Positions 10,274 through 18,938 of a stretch of DNA of 18,938 nt are shown piece after piece (the first letter of the stretch is position 1; the number at the start of each line of letters is the position of its first letter). Below the pieces are notes generated by a model. The model did no database searches, was not told the DNA's origin, and was given only the letters and a program-made list of their open reading frames with translations. The translations under genes were made by a program, and so were the position numbers. Origin of the DNA: Smittium mucronatum (Eukaryota; Kickxellomycota; Harpellomycetes; Harpellales; Legeriomycetaceae). The DNA is taken from positions 1-18,938 of the forward strand of contig LSSL01003153.1 of the NCBI GenBank assembly GCA_001953115.1. The letters are read 5' to 3'.

Positions 10274-12228
10274 TTAAAAACTGATGAATGATGTGAACTC
10301 TACAATATGATGTGCTTCAGAACTAATTTGATCAAAGTCAGCATCAATTTGATCGGTGTCATCATTAATTTGATCTTCAACAGCATGGAATGAAACTTTA
10401 AATGGTATCTAAAAAATAAATAAGTATAAATTAAAAGACTATTCTTTTCAATAAAATAGACGAGAAATTACTTTGTAGCCATTTGAAATATTGCTTTGGT
10501 TGATTCCAAATAAAATTAAGGATGAATTTTTGCGCCGACTGAGTATTCCATTACCAGAGTGCATATTTTGTCTAAAAAACAATTGCAACTTATCGAAAGG
10601 GTCAAGCTCAGAAATATTTTGATCGGTTTGAAAAGCTAAAGAGTTTTTGAACGAAGGATCACCAAATCCGTACTCCAGCTCCAAGTCATGGGATTTTTTA
10701 AGATCGATCTCGTCAAAGTCCCATTGATCGACATATTCTTTAATTTTGAATTTTTGAGGGTAAATGTTAACATGATTGCCAAGAGGTTCAATTGATACAA
10801 CCACGGGAGAGTTGAGTGGGTTGGTGAATCTTACGGGCATCAAAAACTCTTGAGAGGTATGATTAGATTTATATAACGGATCAAGGAATTCGGGTCTGAA
10901 TATAGGAGTATTAGGTGCGAATTCAATTGGAATGGAAATTTTAGGCACATATCTAATAGCAGTTTGGTTAATTTTAAACCGAACAGATTGGGGCTTTGTA
11001 TCGGGTTTAATAAGTATTTGATTGCATTTTTTACACCTTCTAGATACTTTTAAAGTTAAATGAGTTTTGCGGGGAAACTGGATTTTCCTAATTAATTATA
11101 AGTAAATAGATTATTTGACATCTTGATTTTAAGGTAAAAAGTTGATTAATAGATAATATGAAAATTTTACCTCTTATTGTCTAAAATTAAATCTAATAAA
11201 AGGATGACAAATGGGAAAAATAAAATATTACGGGTTTTATTTAAGGTCTCGTGAAAAGAAAAGTGGGAAAGAAAATATAAATAAAAAATTTACCAGAGTT
11301 ATCAGTGGAAATTTGAGATATTTGGTTTAAAAGATTGGGATCTTGGAGGGAATGAATGGATGTGGAATAATCCTTTATGCCGAAATTATCGGATTTAGAA
11401 TCAGGATTATTTTCAGAGCCTCTCAAAGAAGCAATTTTGCGTACCAAATTTTGGCCAAACATACCATTTCCAGAACTATAGTTTTGAATTCTTTGCCGTT
11501 TCCAAAAAAAATCGTGGCCGAAGGGGGAGTCATCAATCAAAGGATCTTTAGCTTGCTGGGTTTGTATATTTTTAAAATATGACACCAGATTATCAAACTC
11601 CTTTTTGGCGGGTTCTGTTCCTATTAGATCAGAAATTTGACCTGGAATGTTTGCGAGAGACAAGTAGGATAGTTAGAAAAATAAAGTGTCTCGAAAGAAA
11701 AAAAAATAGTATGTAAACAATTTTTTAGTGAAAGGAGATATGGGTACCGGTCAAGCCGGTGGGTTTTGGGAATTGCCAGCCTATTTCTCTGGAATCCCAA
11801 GAGCAAACTGTGCAAAGGAGTATATACTTTCTATCGGTAGAGGATTGGGTGATTATGGTTTGATCTTTATTAGAAGAATCAACACTCGAAGTTTCAACAA
11901 CGACCAAAATATGGTTACAAACGGGGCATCCATAGCAATTCCTACCACAAAAGTTGTTTTCTGAGCGGGCAGAAGTTGGGGGTACATCAAAAAGACACGT
12001 GGGACAAGAGTAAATTTGAGGCTCGATATTTGTGCATGAGGTGCACTTAATTTCCTTGCATTCTTTGCAGTAATATAATTGAGGCAGAGCATGAATCTGG
12101 GTGGGGAAATCAGCTCGAAGGGATAATTTAGAAAAGTCATCCTTACTCTCGTGGGAAAGCTGAAAATGATCGTCCTTGTTTATTTGAGATGAACAAGAGC
12201 AGGTGTAAAACACGGCCGGCAAAGTCAT
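10274..12228 (-). CDS. Dynactin subunit 4 (p62), five exons including a microexon
   Basis: Exons on the minus strand: 12228-11748, 11641-11294, a microexon ending at 11171, 11087-10472 and 10408-10274, giving about 529-533 residues. p62 sits in the pointed-end complex of the dynactin Arp1 filament, the dynein cofactor for cargo transport and nuclear positioning. Exon 1 carries the zinc-binding cysteine pairs C54/C57, C62/C65, C75/C78, C94/C98, C101/C104 and C139/C142, with family strings LYYCKECKE, CPTCLFDVP and CSWDSREIGW...PTGLT. Exon 3 has the second conserved block, FPRKTHLTLKVSRRCKKC through RFKINQTAIRYVPKISI, matching the PRHKHLLIKRS-type region of animal p62. All introns are GT-AG: 106 nt, then about 101 (or 113) and 83 around the microexon, then 63. 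The C terminus holds a triplicated DQI heptad. ATG 12228 opens the frame before the cysteine block; an earlier start was not excluded by an upstream stop. Confidence 0.9.
10325..10375 (-). repeat. Triplicated 21-nt coding repeat in the C terminus of dynactin p62
   Basis: AATTTGATC (minus strand GATCAAATT) recurs at 10325-10333, 10346-10354 and 10367-10375, exactly 21 bp apart. It encodes three heptads that start with DQI: DQINDDT, DQIDADF and DQISSEA. The exact spacing keeps the frame, consistent with tandem duplication by slippage followed by drift. Confidence 0.85.
11171..11192 (-). other. Microexon of the dynactin p62 gene (22 nt, or 10 nt)
   Basis: Exon 2 can only end at the GT at 11293-11292 in phase 1. 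Exon 3 enters its conserved frame at 11087 in phase 2, or from 11077 in phase 0, so direct joining breaks the frame. A piece ending at 11171 before GTAAAA repairs it. From the acceptor before 11192 it is 22 nt and adds LILDNK-type residues; from the acceptor before 11180 it is 10 nt. Both keep the same frame, because the two AGs are 12 nt apart. The first acceptor has the stronger pyrimidine tract (TTTTTCCCATTTGTCATCC), so I prefer 22 nt. Confidence 0.65.
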
Positions 12229-12305
12229 AATATAATGAATTATTTGAAAATTAATGTGGTTGAAATCGGAAAAGAAAAAAAAAAACTAATTTCTATTTGG
12301 AATTA

Positions 12306-12317
12306 CAACTTGTATAA
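12306..12317 (-). promoter_or_regulatory. Candidate core-promoter motif upstream of dynactin p62
   Basis: In gene orientation the sequence is TTATACAAGTTG, preceded by TTT and lying about 78-89 bp upstream of the ATG at 12228. The identical 12-mer occurs upstream of URC1. TATACAAG is reminiscent of a TATA-type element, but its function here is inferred from recurrence only. Confidence 0.4.
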
Positions 12318-12611
12318 AAAAATTTCTGTTGTAAAGATTCGAGGAGGTGAAAAGTGAAGAGGTCGAAAATAAGGGCCTAGATAGCATTTAAGTTTTCATG
12401 GAATTTCAAGAGGAAACCCAGTGGTATTTGAATAGTTGAAGCTCGAATGTTAGAAGAATTATTACACCTTGCAATTAATATTTACAAGCCTTGCCAATAT
12501 CACCCTTTTTTAGGAATTAGCATTTAGAAACAAAAAGGCTCTGCAAATGACAATTGTTAGATTTATATAACTACCCAATTATACTGAAATTTCTATTTAC
12601 TAGATATGTAC

Positions 12612-12679
12612 CCAATAATAATTCAATATCTTGGTTGGTACTATTTTTAAAACCACCAATAAAAATTCAATATCGCTGG
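12612..12679. repeat. Imperfect 23-24 nt direct repeat, two copies
   Basis: CCAATAATAATTCAATATC followed by TTGG (12612-12634) recurs as CCAATAAAAATTCAATATC followed by GCTGG (12656-12679), about 44 bp apart. The copies differ by one substitution in their first 19 bases. No function is evident. Confidence 0.7.
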
Positions 12680-13839
12680 AGCCTAAAACGCATAAATATA
12701 CAAAATATCAAACCCTAATTTATAATATACCTTGTCGTGGTTTAGGGGCTTAAAATACACGTCTAAATAGATATATTTATACTAAATCTATACCGATGCT
12801 GCTCTACTTTGGTTAAGGGTTAGCAAAGGACCCCATCTATTATGTGAAAAAGGAAAGATAACAGTGCAGTTCTAGACGGGAGAAGCTGAATCTGATTTTT
12901 TTCAGTCTGATGCGCTACCCGTACGTACTGCCATACTCTGTCAGCGAATCAAGGTTCCAGTTTTTAGATTCATGTTGTAGGAAATTAGTGAAGGGAATTT
13001 CGAAGTTTTATAATTTAGTCATCTTTTATTTAAACCTGTTATAAGTAGACTATAACTAGGAGATTAGCCGTCTAAACCAATGTGTACGCTGATGTCTAGC
13101 TTGATTCATGGCTGTATGTGTATTCAGTCATTCAGTGTAATTGAAGCTCTCCTGGCGGGGTAAATCATATTTTAAATGTGACACCAACTTTCATTAGACA
13201 CGTAGCCTTATTCGATAGATGATGTATGTGCGTTGAGGATACCAATCCATCCTGTGCGTTGTAAGTTTTTCAAGCTAACATTTTTTCGCATAGTTTTTGT
13301 TGATGTATCTGCAAATATAATTATGTGTACAAAAAATAAAAACAAAAATTTTTTTTACCAAAGATGAGATTATTTTGTTGTTCGAAATAAATCTTTAATG
13401 AAAAATTGCATTTACTATTTACCAGGACTTTAAGATTAGGTAGAGGAATACATCAAAAAAAAATTGTATAAAGAATCAACAGCAAATATCGCGTAATAGT
13501 TAGGAAATATACTTTTTTCATTTAGACGCTTTATAATAGGAAAGATAATCTTAGTAAAAGGGTAATATAGAAATTAATTAGTTTTTTTTTTGTTCATATA
13601 TTATAAAGTGAATGACATCATATTTAGATTTCCTGTGAGACATTAAAACTCAATTGGTTTGGGAGAAAAAGTTTGTTTGTTTTCCAACTAAAATAAAATA
13701 AAAAATAAATTGAGTTTGCATTTGTTTATCAAAGTGTTCAAAGTATTTAGAGAAAAATGAAATAAGAAATGGCATTAATTTAAAACCATTAAAGGAATGG
13801 ATTCCTCTTGGGTACTTACGGTTAAATTTAGACCATAAT

Positions 13840-15574
13840 TCACCATGACCTTCCGACTGTTTCCTCTGGAGCAGCAATTTTATCATCTGTTTTCGAACTG
13901 AAATAACCATCTGCAATTTTAGCACTTATTTCAACCCTATAGGAGAATATGAAACCATAAGTTCAAAGAAAAAAAGTTATACTTAAAATTTATATTTCTT
14001 ACATTGAATCTTCAGGGATCAAACCATCAGGAATATCAATTCTGTTGATGATTTTGATTCCGGAATTTACAATAGCGTCATATTTCAAGTTTGACATGCT
14101 AATGAATCGATCAATTCTGGTTATTCCTAACCAGTGAAGAATATCAGGCATCATTGCTTGGAAGCGCATGTCTTTAACCCCAGCAATGCACTCTGTTCTT
14201 TTAAAGTACGTAGAAGCAGTGTCTCCACCAGATTGACGCTTTCTAGCATTATAAACTAGATATTTAGTTACTTCGCCCAATGCCCTACCCTCCTTTCTAA
14301 AATAGACTATAATCCCAACACCCCCAACCTGTGCCTGCTTTATGCATTCTTTTATTCCATATATCAAGTAAGGTCGGCAAGTGCAAATATCAGAGCCAAA
14401 AACATCAGATCCGTTGCATTCATCGTGAACTCTTACGGTTAATTTTGTTTCGGGTTTATTAATAAGCTCAGTGTTTCCAAAAATATATACAGTAAGCCCT
14501 CCAATTGGGGGTAGGAATAAACTCATATCTGGTCTAGTAATGAGTTCTGGGTACATCCCGCCAGTATCTTCAAATAGTGCCCGTCTTAGATTACTTTCAG
14601 TTGTATTGAACCGATCAGCAACCCCCTTAAGGTACCAAACTGGCTCAACTGCAGCTTTGGACACTGATACATCCCCATTTTCTGAAACAATTATTCCGTC
14701 AGGAACGATGTCACCCGATTTAATAGCTTCATCAATTTCTACCATTGTCAAGTGCGCTTTGGTAACTGCAATAGTAGGTCTAATGTCGATCTTTGAATTG
14801 AGCATTTCACCAAAATTTTCTGTTATTAAATGCCCCCACGGATCAAAAGAAACAATCTTTTTAGGATCATACCACTGGGGATTAGGGCCAAAAGAATATG
14901 GAGCTTGTGTGTTGGTGAAATCCGGCGTATGGAGCTCTGACAAGTTCCCAGATGCCACAGCTAGAGCTCGATATATTGAGTATGATCCACCATGAGCCCC
15001 AATGGCGTTTCGATACTTCATGGTGTTAGCGTGTCTTGATACTATAACTGGACCCCTCTCAATGGGAGATTCCGCTCCCCAGTTTATTGGTATAGGCTCT
15101 ACTCCCATTTGGTTCGGATAAGCTATTCACAAAGAGAAAATTATTAAGAAAGGCATTTTATAAAAATTCTTTAATTGAAGACTGGGCTTACTTGTCAAAA
15201 TGACTCGGGCAGGAAACGGATGATCATCGGATAGATCTATGCCTGTATCTTCTGGATTCTCTTTTTTTAAAGAAGCATCTGTAAAAAAAAACATTCAACA
15301 AAAAATTAGCTATTTAAAGCTATTATTGTTGCTATTTTTATATCATCAAAGAAAATAATTAAAATCCGAATTAAAATTTATTCGATTCTAATTACCTTCA
15401 CTCAGCTTTTGTTTTTTCGGAAAATTGGTATCCATATCCTAGAACATTACAAGTAGCATAAATTCCAGTTTAGCTTTTTAGATAAATCGAAAAATTAGTA
15501 TATATTACCTTAATCACATTGGTCTGATCGCTTTCCTCGGGCTTTATGCAAGTCTTTTTATCAAAAAGAGTCAT
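13840..15574 (-). CDS. URC1: Urc1-type GTP cyclohydrolase II homologue (uracil catabolism)
   Basis: Five exons on the minus strand: 15574-15509, 15438-15396, 15278-15192, 15122-14003 and 13936-13840, joined by GT-AG introns of 70, 117, 69 and 66 nt, giving 470 residues. Urc1 belongs to the GTP cyclohydrolase II (RibA) superfamily and is required for the URC route of uracil degradation first described in Lachancea kluyveri; its exact reaction is not settled. The catalytic core is intact: zinc ligands C301, C312 and C314 in DECNGSDVFGSDICTCRPYL (C-x10-C-x-C), and YFRKEGRALGEVTKY at 339-353, equivalent to the RibA EGRG loop. Urc1-specific stretches include TTYPNQMGVEPIPINWGA, GAHGGSYSIYRALAVASGN and MSNLKYDAI. 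The protein ends VGRSW. An in-frame TAA two codons before the ATG fixes the start. No stand-alone riboflavin-type RibA features or other URC genes are visible nearby. A role in riboflavin synthesis is the alternative, but the Urc1 N-terminal half argues against it. Confidence 0.92.
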
Positions 15575-16785
15575 TTTTTAGAAATATAAATTTGTTTATT
15601 TCGAACAATCAATCTTGCAACTTGTATAAGAATTATTTGGGTAGGTATATATATTCAAATTTGGATATATAATTGATGAAGGTGATAGGAATATTATAAA
15701 AAAATAAAATTATCGATATATGACGCGAAAAAAGTATATTGAGGTTTTGAAATTTTGGAATGAGGCTAGACATTGGATTATATATGGATAAATATTTGTA
15801 TCTTCGTTTCTTTTTTCTCCAATAGACTATCCATAAGTAAAACTATGTTGTTAAATTTATCCAGAGTATCAGGCTGTACAAAGGTGTGCTGAATTTCGGG
15901 ATATATTTAAAACGCATAACTTTTTATTATCTCCGCTTTTAATTTAAATTTAATATCTCTAAATTAAAAAAAGTCGAAAAATAATTAGACGGGCAAACAT
16001 TCATGGATTGTCCAATGAAAGTGACATTTCAAAGAGCTAATAAATACTTTTCGTTCTCGTTGTTGGTTATTAAACCTCCAAATATACTTTTGCATTGTAT
16101 ATACAGAATCGCTAAATTATAAACGCGGATTTAAGCACGATTACAATCGTGACAATATACGAATTTGCATAAAAATTTCAAATATGCAAGAAATACGCTT
16201 TAGTTAAATAAGTTACAAATCCTCTTCCCCGTAAATAAAGGCGTTCACTAAAGTAGTGATGATGATTAAAATTACAAACATTTTATCTAAATACAATGAT
16301 AATCCTTGATCTATTAATCACTAAAGCCTTGGATCTTTTGTTTCATAATTGGGTGGACGTAGCCTTCTATTAGAAAGAAATAAACCCATTCTTAGAGAAT
16401 TTAATCTTTTTACGAGGCTGATAGGTGGCGTCGGTTTTACTCACTATGATCCATAACAAAAATCATAAGTTTATTATGCGATGACTGCCTTAATTAAATT
16501 GCCATAAAAATATGTGATTTTTTCTTACTCTTACCAATTAATGAACTCATTGGTATTGTTTAAATTCAATAAATAAACTAATGTAAATTATCTCCTAAAT
16601 AAAAAATATTAAAGAAAAGAACCTCCATATATGCAAGAACTTTTTTCCATAAGATTGCAGCATACACATTTATTCAACACCTTTGAGACCTCGCGCACAT
16701 GAATATTTCATTATCTCTCCTTTTTACTAGGGGCTGATCTTTGTTCTTAATGATTTTTTTCTTTTTTAGTATTAATTTGCATAGC
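15575..16785. other. AT-rich region upstream of URC1, no gene seen
   Basis: The part nearest 15575 should hold the URC1 promoter and leader. Elsewhere I see only short inverted repeats, such as CACGATTACAATCGTG at 16136-16151 (7-bp arms, 2-nt centre) and CACTAAAGTAGTG near 16247. No reading frame or RNA gene is supported. Confidence 0.6.
15618..15629 (-). promoter_or_regulatory. Candidate core-promoter motif upstream of URC1
   Basis: In gene orientation the sequence is TTATACAAGTTG followed by CAAG, about 44-55 bp upstream of the ATG at 15574. It is identical over 12 nt to the motif upstream of dynactin p62, and the similarity extends to TTATACAAGTTGYAA in both. Position and recurrence suggest a core-promoter or transcription-start element. 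Confidence 0.42.
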
Positions 16786-16956
16786 TTAACCCTTTCAGGA
16801 CCGATGATACAAAAAATGTCATTCGCTTTTTGCTCAATTTTTTCATTAGATTAATATTATTTGTATACTATTGGATAAATCAATAAGTTAAGCCAATTGA
16901 AATAGTTAATTTAACAAATAGGAGTGAGATTTAGATTTGGGCCCGGGAAGGGTTAA
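16786..16956. mobile_element. Miniature inverted-repeat element, piggyBac type, copy 2
   Basis: A 163-bp element (16790-16952) is flanked by TTAA on both sides (16786-16789 and 16953-16956). It is related to copy 1 along its length. The first 24 bases match copy 1 at 21 positions (CCCTTTCAGGACCGATG...), the last 18 at 16 (ATTTGGGCCCGGGAAGGG), and inner blocks such as TTGGAYAAATCAA are shared. Its terminal repeats are less perfect than in copy 1, so it is probably older or more decayed. It has no coding capacity. Confidence 0.82.
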
Positions 16957-18938
16957 AATGTAAATACATCAATCTAGAATCATTAAAAAAAATGTTTTAA
17001 CAACAAGGTTCTAGCCAACCCTCTCTTAATTTTATTTTAGTAACTATATTTTAAATTCTATTCTTCAATTTAAAGTACATTAAATGAAAAAAATTTAAAA
17101 AATAAACAAAGGTGTTTAGAAAAGTATATCTTCAGTTGTGGTAAATTCATTTTTCGTTTCATCTGCTTCCCATATAGATTATTAAGGTCATATCACAAAT
17201 AAAATACTCTTTCGTATGAATACTCAGGCGAGAATGTCGACTGATGTAATTAAAAATCATAGATCAATCTAATTATAAAATAATATGTTATAAATATATG
17301 TATATATATATTATCTAGATTTTACTCTTAACAGAAAAAATGAAATACAAACTTTTTCTCGGTCACTGAACCTCTTGATTTTATCCTATTAAAAATTATT
17401 TTTGATATTTTTAATCTTTTCTGCTGCTGAGATCCAGGAAAAAAATATAAATTTTTCATATCAAGTTAAAAAATTAGACCCTTCACAAAACAAAATATTA
17501 TCCCTTTTTCATAGCCATTAGTTTGATCTTGTCTATTTTCCCATTATTTGCATCAACTGAAACCTCATGAAAATTAATTAATATTGAAAACCTATCTGAA
17601 TTTTTTTTAAGCACTTATCTAAAATTATAAAAATTAATTAATTATATTATGGTAGATAATTAACTATTAAGAAAGCCCACAATGTATTGAATGATTTTAA
17701 ACAACAATCTTTAGATAGTATAAACAATGATTTTTACTTCACAAAATAAAACAAATACATCTGCTTTTCTAAAATAAAAAAACCATGTCAAAAAAAACTA
17801 TTTATGTGCTATTCTGAAACTTTAAACAAAAATAAAAAAATATCATGATCCTAAATATAAATAATTATAGAAGCCATGATTATGATTGTGATTATGATTA
17901 TGATTTTGATTTTGATTTTGATTGTGAAAAAAAAAGCCCTAATTAACTATATCCAAGATATTTTAGTAAAAAATATTAAACAACGAAAATTTTCTTTTGA
18001 TAAAAATCAAAAATTATCAAATCTATTTCTTAATTTCAAGAAATTTAACCTAGAATTATTTAAAAATTTGAAATCTATAGATGCTTTCTTATTTTTCTTT
18101 GGGTGTGGTTATTACACTTTACTTATTATATCTTATTCTAATAATTTAAATGTATTATCTATCTGTAATACAATGGATTAACATGACCATCCTCTAATAA
18201 ACAGAATAATAGTTTGAAACTAAATATAATTTATAAAAAAAATAGTATTAATATATAAGAATAATCAGCAAAATATGTATATTTGTCCTATTAATATTTT
18301 AAATTTACATTTTATCTTCTTGAATTAAACTTGATAAATATAGGTTGATGATTCTTCGTTTAATTTGCTTTATATTTTTTGACAAAAATTAGAACTAAAC
18401 TCTAACCAAATTTTTTTTTCAAATAATGCGATATTATCAAACTCTGATAAATAATGAAAAAAATATATAAAAAGCAGGGAAAAAAAAGGAAAATGAAAAA
18501 TTAATCCAAATAATATAAATTTTACCATGGGGTAAAGGGCAAGAAAAATATATGTTTAGTTAACATATTTGGCTTGAAAATTATTCCCCATTCCCGTCGT
18601 TATTAATATTATTTTCATAGTTTCGATATATGTGAGGTTACATGGCATACCAGATGCATCTTTCTGCAAATTCTTTTAGGTTAATTATATTTAAATGCAC
18701 AATTAATTTAAAGGCTGTAATTAGATTCAAAAATTGCGTTAAATTTTCCTACTTTAGATATAATACTAAATTTTTAACTACGAATATCAATTTAAACGAA
18801 TAAAAAACACATTATCACAAATCAAAAAATTATTAAAAAGGAAATAAGAAACTTTTATAATTAAAACATCTGATGTTACTAAGAATCTCCCATATATATG
18901 TTGAAGTAACTGTTATTTCATTACCATATTTCGGGTTT
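16957..18938. other. AT-rich region without a recognisable gene
   Basis: Nothing here has the composition of a gene. The one open frame over 100 codons (17876-18181, +) starts inside a simple repeat and continues as Lys/Asn/Leu/Phe-rich sequence without a recognisable motif. Apart from that repeat and a short inverted repeat (TTTACCATGGGGTAAA near 18522), I see nothing. Confidence 0.6.
17876..17927. repeat. Hexanucleotide tandem repeat (DTGATT)8
   Basis: Eight perfect-length hexamers of the form NTGATT, followed by a partial GTGA, with only the first base varying: A, A, G, A, A, T, T, T, then G. It is a microsatellite. Its translation into Met-Ile/Leu-Ile dipeptides on the plus strand is a consequence of the repeat and not evidence of coding. 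Confidence 0.9.

Larger units (their letters stand above)
12229..13839. other. Intergenic region between dynactin p62 and URC1, with a raised-GC core
   Basis: No protein gene is supported. The part next to 12229 should contain the dynactin promoter, and the part below 13839 the 3' end of URC1. In between, about 12810-13290 is clearly less AT-rich than the flanks but has no long reading frame. It includes a tRNA-like string on the minus strand (12901-12920). A short duplicated sequence, CCAATAATAATTCAATATC at 12612 and a near copy at 12656, lies just before it. Confidence 0.55.

Noticed and set aside
11343..11964. Plus-strand open frames within the dynactin gene
   Set aside because: They are antisense shadows of exons 1 and 2, whose minus-strand frames carry the zinc cysteines and conserved p62 blocks.
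12870..12940. Functional tRNA gene on the minus strand
   Set aside because: A tRNA-like string is present and a 6-of-7 acceptor-like pairing can be drawn, but the D arm, anticodon hairpin and T loop do not form. It is kept only as a possible relic.
13650..13925. Minus-strand open frame overlapping the last URC1 exon
   Set aside because: It is the alternative frame of exon 5. The spliced URC1 frame gives the expected VEISAKIADGYF end and stops at 13840.
14471..14995. Plus-strand open frame of 174 codons
   Set aside because: It is the antisense shadow of the well-conserved URC1 exon 4.
6344..15574. A co-operating gene cluster or new defence or metabolic system
   Set aside because: The three genes (condensin, dynactin, URC1) belong to unrelated housekeeping or metabolic processes, with spacers of 0.7-1.6 kb and no shared layout beyond a short promoter word.
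17876..18181. Plus-strand open frame of 101 codons beginning with Met-Ile dipeptides
   Set aside because: The start lies in a hexamer microsatellite and the remainder is Lys/Asn/Leu/Phe-rich without features; base composition matches intergenic DNA.

Overview
This window looks like nuclear DNA from a eukaryote, most likely a fungus or a close relative, with a gene-poor and strongly AT-rich genome. The reasons are GT-AG introns of about 63-117 nt in two genes, AATAAA/ATTAAA-type poly(A) signals, dynactin and condensin subunits, and a Urc1-type GTP cyclohydrolase II homologue, a gene best known from the fungal uracil-degradation pathway. The protein-coding stretches are clearly less AT-rich than the flanking DNA. 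The lineage is inferred from gene content only; I cannot name the species.

Layout: 1-6343 holds no gene I can support. It contains one short transposon-like element (3230-3389) and a stretch of raised GC with broken reading frames (about 4230-4960). At 6344-9532 (+) lies an intronless gene for condensin subunit 3 (CAP-G/Ycg1). It converges on a five-exon minus-strand gene for dynactin subunit 4 (p62) at 10274-12228. Its reading frame only closes if a microexon of 10 or 22 nt is included. Upstream of that, also on the minus strand, is a five-exon URC1 gene at 13840-15574. From 15575 to 18938 there is again no supported gene, but there is a second copy of the transposon-like element (16786-16956) and a hexanucleotide repeat.

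The three genes serve unrelated processes: chromosome condensation, dynein-driven transport, and pyrimidine catabolism. Nothing suggests an operon or a joint system. The two minus-strand genes share an identical 12-nt motif 45-90 bp upstream of their start codons, which may be a core-promoter element. The most notable observations are the microexon, the pair of piggyBac-type miniature elements with TTAA duplications, and the shared promoter motif. I did not find a new multi-gene system.
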